Below are positions 16,144-20,790 of a stretch of DNA of 20,790 bases, piece by piece. The first letter of the stretch is position 1. The number at the start of each line of letters is the position of its first letter. Where the stretch lies: NCBI GenBank assembly GCA_964572225.1, contig CAZNFR010000064.1:1-20790 (forward strand), written 5' to 3'. The notes under the pieces were generated by a model. The model made no database searches. It saw nothing but the letters and a program-made list of their open reading frames with translations, and was not told the DNA's origin. The DNA comes from CAZNFR01 sp964572225. GTDB lineage: Bacteria > Bacteroidota > Bacteroidia > Bacteroidales > GCA-2748055. The position numbers and the translations under genes were made by a program.

Positions 16144-16799
16144 TCTGCGTTTACCTTATAATTTGAATACTCGAGGATCACAATCCCCCGGGTAGCGCCT
16201 TTGCGGTCCAGCTTCTTGCTTAAAGCCTCGAGATCGCCGGTCATTGCAGCCGGCAGACTCATATCCTGAACATCAAACTCTACCCTTATGCTGTCGGGAA
16301 GGTCATAGGGATGATCCGCAAAAGCAAAATCAACCAGATAGGTACCGGATGATTTGGTAAAGGTCTCCATTTTTTCAATCCGCAGATTCTCCTCATCTAT
16401 CCAAAGCCGGGCAAGCACAATATCCGAATCCGATCCCATGGGAATCACCTTGATCAGCCGTGTTGTAACCCCATCCAGCACCTCTGTCCCCTCCTCAATG
16501 GCCGTAAACTCCTCATTCAGCAGCGCCAGGTATTCCATTTCGGCACCCTTTCTGGGCAACAGGGCTATCCCTTTGGCCTTCACCTCAAATTTATCCGGTT
16601 GTTCAAAAAATATCCTGGCCTCCCGGTCCTTGATGTTCACCATATCCACATCCACTTTGATCAGCACATCCGCCTCATATTTCTCCACCCTCTGCATTTT
16701 CTCAGCCACCGCCCAGGAGAGATCCTCTGCCGATAGCTGGGAGAAAGCCGGAAATGAAGCGGTACCAAACAGAGCCAGGAAAAAAAGTATATTTTTCAT
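16140..16799 (-). CDS. LolA-like periplasmic lipoprotein-carrier-type protein
   Basis: The 219-residue protein has a signal peptide (MKNILFFLALFGTASFPAFS) and a mature half-barrel-like body. The pattern of MQRVEKYEADVLIKV, EARIFFEQPDKFEVKAKGIA, TRLIKVIPMG, ARLWIDEENLRIEKMET and TYLVDFAF is that of LolA/outer-membrane-lipoprotein-sorting relatives, whose fold carries lipoprotein acyl chains across the periplasm. It lacks the close similarity needed to call it the main LolA, and a DUF-level relative is as likely. It runs against kbl and the two coding regions overlap by four bases at their stops. The upstream region is a T9SS gene remnant; a weak -7-like TAGGTTTC lies about 30 bases before the start. 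Confidence 0.65.
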   Translation of the reverse strand: MKNILFFLALFGTASFPAFSQLSAEDLSWAVAEKMQRVEKYEADVLIKVDVDMVNIKDREARIFFEQPDKFEVKAKGIALLPRKGAEMEYLALLNEEFTAIEEGTEVLDGVTTRLIKVIPMGSDSDIVLARLWIDEENLRIEKMETFTKSSGTYLVDFAFADHPYDLPDSIRVEFDVQDMSLPAAMTGDLEALSKKLDRKGATRGIVILEYSNYKVNAD

Positions 16800-16875
16800 T
16801 GTATCATTCGGTCATTAATCAGAAACCTAACATCTGCGGCCCCGGAAAGTTTAGCAACCTATACCGCAATTTCAA

Positions 16876-17103
16876 TCATTGCTTCAAAACCATAAACCTT
16901 CCTGAGTACAGCCTTTGTCCGGCAGAAATAACTCTGATATAATAGCAACCCGGACTCAGATCAGATCCTGAGATTTCGTACTCAGAATCATCTACAGCCT
17001 CGTCAATTATTTTAACTCCCGTGGAGGAATAAATACATATTCCTTCGGGATGAATTATTTGTGATAAATCGATACTTGCTAAGTTTTTTAGGCGATCCCA
17101 TAG
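16876..17103 (-). pseudogene. Remnant of a T9SS type A C-terminal sorting domain
   Basis: On the minus strand there is an open stretch of 75 codons with no start codon, bounded upstream by TAG (17104-17106) and ending in TGA (16876-16878). It reads as a T9SS sorting domain missing its first strand: ICIYSSTGVKIIDEA, then YEISGSDLSPGCYYIRVISA and LYSGRFMVLKQ at the end. It aligns piece by piece with the sorting domain of the next gene (IIVYSLDGLKMI, NTSLLSKGIYLIV, VQKRIVIL). The coding strand is GC-rich like the genes to the left, while the sequence just upstream is AT-rich. I take it as the 3' stump of an older secreted-protein gene whose body was lost or displaced. The rest of 16800-17140 holds no gene that I can see. 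Confidence 0.7.
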
Positions 17104-17140
17104 CTATACTAAAATTAATGAAAAATCCGGGAGAAAATGA

Positions 17141-18055
17141 TTAAAGTATAACAATTCTTTTCTGCACATTTACTTTGCTTTTTGATACTATTAAATAAAT
17201 GCCTTTAGATAAAAGTGAGGTATTTATACACTTCTTTTGTAAGGGGGAAAGGGTAAACTCAATCATCTTCAATCCATCAAGTGAATAGACAATGATTTGT
17301 TGATTTTCAATTAATATTTTTGATTCAATGATTATATTCTCCTTTGCCGGGTTTGGATAAACAGAAATAATACTTTCATCTGCGTCAATATAATTCTCCA
17401 ATGGTGTCAAATCCGGAGTCCCACATTCCATCTCACCCTTTTTAAAATAAAACAGAGAATTCTCTGAAACAAAACCACCTCCCAAATACTCCTGGAAATA
17501 TACCTGACCTAATCCTGGAGAAAACTCATATGTGTAAGTATCTCCAAGACCATCGCTTCCATAGAAGAAAATAAACCTCTCTATGGGTAAATCACAAAAA
17601 TCTCTTAAGGTATCCTGTTCCATATGAGAGCTCAGATCATCTCGATCAGGTTCAAAATACGTAAGATCCGGATATGAATATATGAATGAATCGAGATGGG
17701 TATAGCTAATGGTATCAACATAGTCTTCATATTGGCAATCTTCATTACCAGATTCAGGATCCTGGTAATCAAAACAAAAATAACGGGATACAGCCCGAAT
17801 ATAAAATATAGAATCCTGACCATCCGAATAATATCTATTCAATATTTCGACACGTAACGCATTGGGAGGAGCATGTGAAAACTTGGAATGAAATCTATCC
17901 CCGATCTCATAATTGAAAATTTCTTCAACTGTTAAGTAATCCTGGGAAAAACATTGAATATGAAAAGGATTAAAAACAGAAATTAAAGAAAGTAACCTAA
18001 TCACTGTTAATTTCGATAGAACCTTCCTTAAAATTAAAATGAGCTCCTTTTTCAT
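17141..18055 (-). CDS. Secreted protein with T9SS type A sorting domain
   Basis: The 304-residue protein has a hydrophobic N-terminal segment ending at IQCFSQ (about 19-38) as signal peptide. A central region of unknown family (about 40-225; rich in Asp, Tyr, Phe) follows. The C-terminal T9SS type A sorting domain (230-304) begins SVYPNPAKEN, continues IIVYSLDGLKMI and ends RIVIL. The protein should be exported by the Sec pathway and then released or anchored at the surface by T9SS. The start is uncertain. ATG 18055 (or 18070) overlaps the upstream propeller gene by about 60 bases. A GTG at 18001 overlaps its stop by a few bases (GTGATTAG) and would give a compact signal peptide starting MIRLLSLISVFN. 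Either way it is coupled to the propeller gene. Codon use is AT-rich, unlike genes left of 17 kb. Confidence 0.75.
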   Translation of the reverse strand: MKKELILILRKVLSKLTVIRLLSLISVFNPFHIQCFSQDYLTVEEIFNYEIGDRFHSKFSHAPPNALRVEILNRYYSDGQDSIFYIRAVSRYFCFDYQDPESGNEDCQYEDYVDTISYTHLDSFIYSYPDLTYFEPDRDDLSSHMEQDTLRDFCDLPIERFIFFYGSDGLGDTYTYEFSPGLGQVYFQEYLGGGFVSENSLFYFKKGEMECGTPDLTPLENYIDADESIISVYPNPAKENIIIESKILIENQQIIVYSLDGLKMIEFTLSPLQKKCINTSLLSKGIYLIVSKSKVNVQKRIVIL

Positions 18056-20288
18056 GATTAAAATTATCATTTGAATTTAATATTAATTTGGAAAAATCTT
18101 CAATTTCTATATATCCACCCGATAATATCTCCATATTGCAATTTTCTATTTTTGATTGATTGATCATCCTCAGAAAGCCCCCGCCTCTGATAATTATTGA
18201 TGCTTCCGGGAACAATTGCAAGGTTATATCTTGTAACACTAGTGTACCTCCATTTTCAATAATTATGTCGGCACAACTAAACTGATCATCACTCCAAACT
18301 TGGTAATTATCGATAACTAATGGAAAATTTGGCTCATAGCAAAGAAGAGAAGTTTTCCAAATCCCTCGTCCCATTGTTGCTACCATTAACCGGTTAGCTT
18401 TTCTATTGATATCTATATCTGTAATTATTTTGTAGGGTAATCCGGTATTATGAGGTAACCATTCATTGGTACTTCTCCTTCTATAAAAAACTCCAATATC
18501 AGTACCTATATAGATTACATCATTCTCATGATCATATTCAATGCAAGAAACAGGAACACCTTCAGGGAGACCTGTATCGAAAGGATCCCAAGTAGTACCA
18601 CTGTTTGAAGATTTATATATCTTTTTAGTCAGTAAAGGATTCGAACTTTTTGTTGACATACCAAATGTTATCCAAATTTCGGTTTCATTATTTGGATTTA
18701 TTTCAATATCTGTAATAAAACCATCTCTTAGGCCAAAAATATTACTACTGATATCATTCCATGTCGTCCCATTATCGACCGTTCTAAAAAGTGCATCAGA
18801 GTAATCAATTGGGTTTACCTTCCAATCGAAATATTGATCTGTAGAAGCATAAATTAGATTTAAGTTAGAGTCAGAAACTTCGATATCAGTTATTCTGCTT
18901 GAATTTGGAAGGTTCAAACTATAATACCTTCCGCTTGAATGAGGCTCTGGAAAAACGAGGATATTATTCCAACCTACTAACAAGGTATCACTATATGGCT
19001 TTTTAGTAAGCGTCGAAAAAACATTTCGACTACCAGAAAAACTATATATTGTTGAAAGATCCTCTCCTCCATTAATAGACTTTTTGAGTGAATGACCATA
19101 ACAACATGGGATCAGATGATACAATGTATTTTGATACAGACTACTAAAAACAGTCTCACCTCCATCACCACTTCCTGTATGATACCAATTTTCACCATCA
19201 AAATAGAACGCAGATAGATCCTGACATCCTCCCATAATTCTAGAAGGTTCAATTTCAGATGACCCAATCCCATAAAATTCTGTTAATTGCAAACCATTTG
19301 TTCCATCATCACTTATATTATTCCAGGATTGTTGGGCATTTGAGTAATCATCAAGAGTATAACTTATACCTCCGTCATGCCCAAGAATTACTTGATCTTG
19401 CCCTCCAATATCTTTAACTACCATTGATCTTATGTCTGTATGCACCCAATTTATATCACTAGGTCCACCGTATGTATTATGAAGTGGTGTGCAAGAACCA
19501 TCCGATTGATTATATCTAAATGCTTTTAAACCTGCTAAGTAAACAATGCCAGCATCATTTTTAGAAATTTCACATTCCAGACATTGCCGGCCACCAGTTA
19601 AATTTGAATTTAGAATTAGTTGTTGAGGAGGAAAAGTTCCTGAAAACCTTAATAAGCTCTCTGTACCGTCTTCAATAAAAAACCATACATCTCCTGGCGA
19701 TAATTCACTAACTGCCATTTCAGCTCGTCTAACCTTACTTTTTCCTGTGATCAAATTAGTTAAATCGCTCCAAGAAATACCTCCATCATGGGAGACTTGA
19801 ATAGTATGACCACTTATATAAACAATATCTGGATTTTCAGTATCAAATTCAATATCGTATAACCCAACCTCATAACTCCACCAATCAAAATCTCCATCAT
19901 AAACAATTGTCCAAGAAAATCCCCCATCATTCGATAATATAACAAATGATTGAGTAACAATAAATATTCTATTTTGAATTGTAGGATGATAAATAATTTT
20001 CCTTGGCAACCTTTTATAGTTTGCGCTGGGGTAAAATGGTTCGCCAGCTATATTAATTTCTCTGAAACTCCATGTAACACCACCGTCATTGCTAGTGTAA
20101 AGACCATTGGACATACTAATTATACCTACTTCCCAATCTTTTGAAGATAACAACATCATTTCATTGCCATCAAACGGATCAATAGCAATTGAGGCTATCC
20201 CATTAATACCTTCAATATCATCTGTGAGTGGCTGCCAATTGTCGCCATTATCATTCGTTTTCCATAAACCACCATGTCTGCCACCCAC
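17997..20288 (-). CDS. Secreted Asp-box beta-propeller protein, downstream part of a frameshifted gene
   Basis: This is the main part (763 codons) of a secreted propeller protein. Asp-box/BNR motifs of the form S-x-D-x-G-x-T-W recur: TNDNGDNW (11-18), SNDGGVTW (66-73), SNDGGFSW (119-126), SHDGGISW (166-173), a degenerate GHDGGISY (303-310), then VDNGTTW and SNSGTTW. This is the pattern of sortilin/Vps10-like and GH74-like propellers. The last 110 residues read like a right-handed beta-helix or strand repeat (IIIENGGTLVLQDITLQL, SIIIRGGGFLRM). No T9SS domain is present. The listed start is only a GTG in mid-propeller with no plausible ribosome site. The frame is open back to 20387 and continues the 20356-20730 piece if one base is lost in the G7 tract. 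The rejoined protein would be 910 residues. No glycosidase residues can be assigned, so function is unknown. Confidence 0.7.
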   Translation of the reverse strand: MGGRHGGLWKTNDNGDNWQPLTDDIEGINGIASIAIDPFDGNEMMLLSSKDWEVGIISMSNGLYTSNDGGVTWSFREINIAGEPFYPSANYKRLPRKIIYHPTIQNRIFIVTQSFVILSNDGGFSWTIVYDGDFDWWSYEVGLYDIEFDTENPDIVYISGHTIQVSHDGGISWSDLTNLITGKSKVRRAEMAVSELSPGDVWFFIEDGTESLLRFSGTFPPQQLILNSNLTGGRQCLECEISKNDAGIVYLAGLKAFRYNQSDGSCTPLHNTYGGPSDINWVHTDIRSMVVKDIGGQDQVILGHDGGISYTLDDYSNAQQSWNNISDDGTNGLQLTEFYGIGSSEIEPSRIMGGCQDLSAFYFDGENWYHTGSGDGGETVFSSLYQNTLYHLIPCCYGHSLKKSINGGEDLSTIYSFSGSRNVFSTLTKKPYSDTLLVGWNNILVFPEPHSSGRYYSLNLPNSSRITDIEVSDSNLNLIYASTDQYFDWKVNPIDYSDALFRTVDNGTTWNDISSNIFGLRDGFITDIEINPNNETEIWITFGMSTKSSNPLLTKKIYKSSNSGTTWDPFDTGLPEGVPVSCIEYDHENDVIYIGTDIGVFYRRRSTNEWLPHNTGLPYKIITDIDINRKANRLMVATMGRGIWKTSLLCYEPNFPLVIDNYQVWSDDQFSCADIIIENGGTLVLQDITLQLFPEASIIIRGGGFLRMINQSKIENCNMEILSGGYIEIEDFSKLILNSNDNFNHEKGAHFNFKEGSIEINSD

Positions 20289-20355
20289 AAATAAAGTATT
20301 ATCTTGAACTAAAACGGAATTTACCCATCCCTCACCAGTAGTCCCTTTAGATCCA

Positions 20356-20730
20356 TTACCAATTGTGGGGGGGTATACCTTTAGGCCCTAAAAATTGCCA
20401 TGAAGGCAATGGCTCAATAAACCTACTTTTTTTATTCCCTATGTTTTGCATTCTTACATTTGACACATAACCATTCATAGATCCGTTCTCATCAATACGC
20501 TTAAATATTTGAAACCAGTTCTTAGAATAAGATTTAAGCGCTTCAGAACCAATCAATGAATCAAAATTATTTTGTTTTAAACTATTCTCATGTATACCTC
20601 TAATTGTAAAAAAATTAATTGTATCAATATCCTCTTTAATTAATTGAGAATAAACTGATTGACAAAGTATTAAACTAAAAGAAAACGAAAGTAACACTCT
20701 GGATTTAACGCCAACAAATAATGATATCAT
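20356..20730 (-). CDS. N-terminal part of the frameshifted propeller gene
   Basis: The 124-codon piece starts with a signal peptide (VLLSFSFSLILCQSVYSQ, residues 12-29), then a charged linker with short helices (about 30-108), then PSWQFLGPKGIPP (109-121), the usual lead-in to this kind of propeller. After the seven-C run it reads HNW and stops (TAA at 20356-20358). With one C fewer the frame goes on as TIGNGSKGTTGEGW..., reaching the FVGGRHGGLWKT start of the propeller. The two frames are both open only over 20356-20387, and the homopolymer lies inside that 32-base window. As it stands it would make a short secreted peptide without a propeller. The start at 20730 is the only ATG that includes the signal peptide. 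The 60 bases before it hold no gene and no clear promoter. Confidence 0.7.
   Translation of the reverse strand: MISLFVGVKSRVLLSFSFSLILCQSVYSQLIKEDIDTINFFTIRGIHENSLKQNNFDSLIGSEALKSYSKNWFQIFKRIDENGSMNGYVSNVRMQNIGNKKSRFIEPLPSWQFLGPKGIPPHNW
20367..20373. repeat. Seven-base G homopolymer (C7 on the coding strand) at the frameshift
   Basis: A run of seven G in an AT-rich region, placed exactly where the propeller gene changes frame. Loss of one base (or gain of two) restores a 910-codon reading frame from 20730 to 17997. Such runs can slip during replication or transcription, and they are also common sites of sequencing error. Confidence 0.85.
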
Positions 20731-20790
20731 GATATTTAAATTTCTATTATCAATGGTTCGTTAAACTTTTACATAAAATTCTGATTTTCA

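Noticed and set aside
20722..20735. Palindrome ATATCATGATAT over the start codon of the propeller gene, as an operator
   Set aside because: Short and in AT-rich DNA where such palindromes arise by chance; no second copy or other support.
1..20790. CRISPR arrays, tRNA or rRNA genes, insertion sequences
   Set aside because: No regularly spaced repeats, no tRNA-like cloverleaf or rRNA stretch and no transposase-like protein were seen when reading both strands.

Overview
The window looks like a chromosomal segment from a Bacteroidota bacterium, probably a gliding, polysaccharide-degrading lineage. The evidence is a GldA-type ABC ATPase, type IX secretion (T9SS) type A sorting domains, a Fibrobacter-succinogenes-type paralogous domain protein, several lipoprotein sulfatases, an SDR-type threonine dehydrogenase of the flavobacterial kind, and repeated matches to the Bacteroidota -7 promoter element TAnnTTTG.

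Layout. A plus-strand TPR protein (17-1006) ends at a rho-independent terminator and converges on gldA (minus). Next on the minus strand, in transcription order, is a three-gene cluster: FISUMP-domain protein, sulfatase 1 and a secreted cyanophycinase-like S51 peptidase (5316-2081). Upstream lies a tight housekeeping operon, gltX - TatD-like nuclease - tcdA (8324-5393). Sulfatase 2 (9902-8373) comes next, then a strong 12-bp-stem terminator, then sulfatase 3 (11645-10020). Sulfatase 3 is divergent from a GH36-type alpha-galactosidase lipoprotein (11799-13850). The plus strand continues with the threonine-degradation pair tdh (SDR type) - kbl (13957-16143). A minus-strand LolA-like periplasmic protein converges on kbl with overlapping stop codons.

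From about 17.1 kb to the right edge the sequence turns clearly AT-rich and changes character. A 75-codon remnant of a T9SS sorting domain (16876-17103), still with the base composition of the left side, marks the junction. Beyond it are a complete small T9SS cargo protein (17141-18055) and a large secreted Asp-box beta-propeller gene (17997-20730). The propeller gene is split into two frames exactly at a run of seven G (C on the coding strand), so it is a frameshift mutant, a phase-variable gene or a sequence error. I read this end as an acquired or highly variable surface/secreted-protein locus inserted into, or replacing, an older T9SS cargo gene.

How the genes work together. The three formylglycine sulfatases and the GH36 lipoprotein would strip sulfate and alpha-galactosyl groups from complex glycans at the cell envelope. 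No SusC/SusD pair, regulator or sulfatase-maturing enzyme is visible, so this is not a complete polysaccharide-utilisation locus. I saw no tRNA, rRNA, CRISPR array, transposase or integrase.
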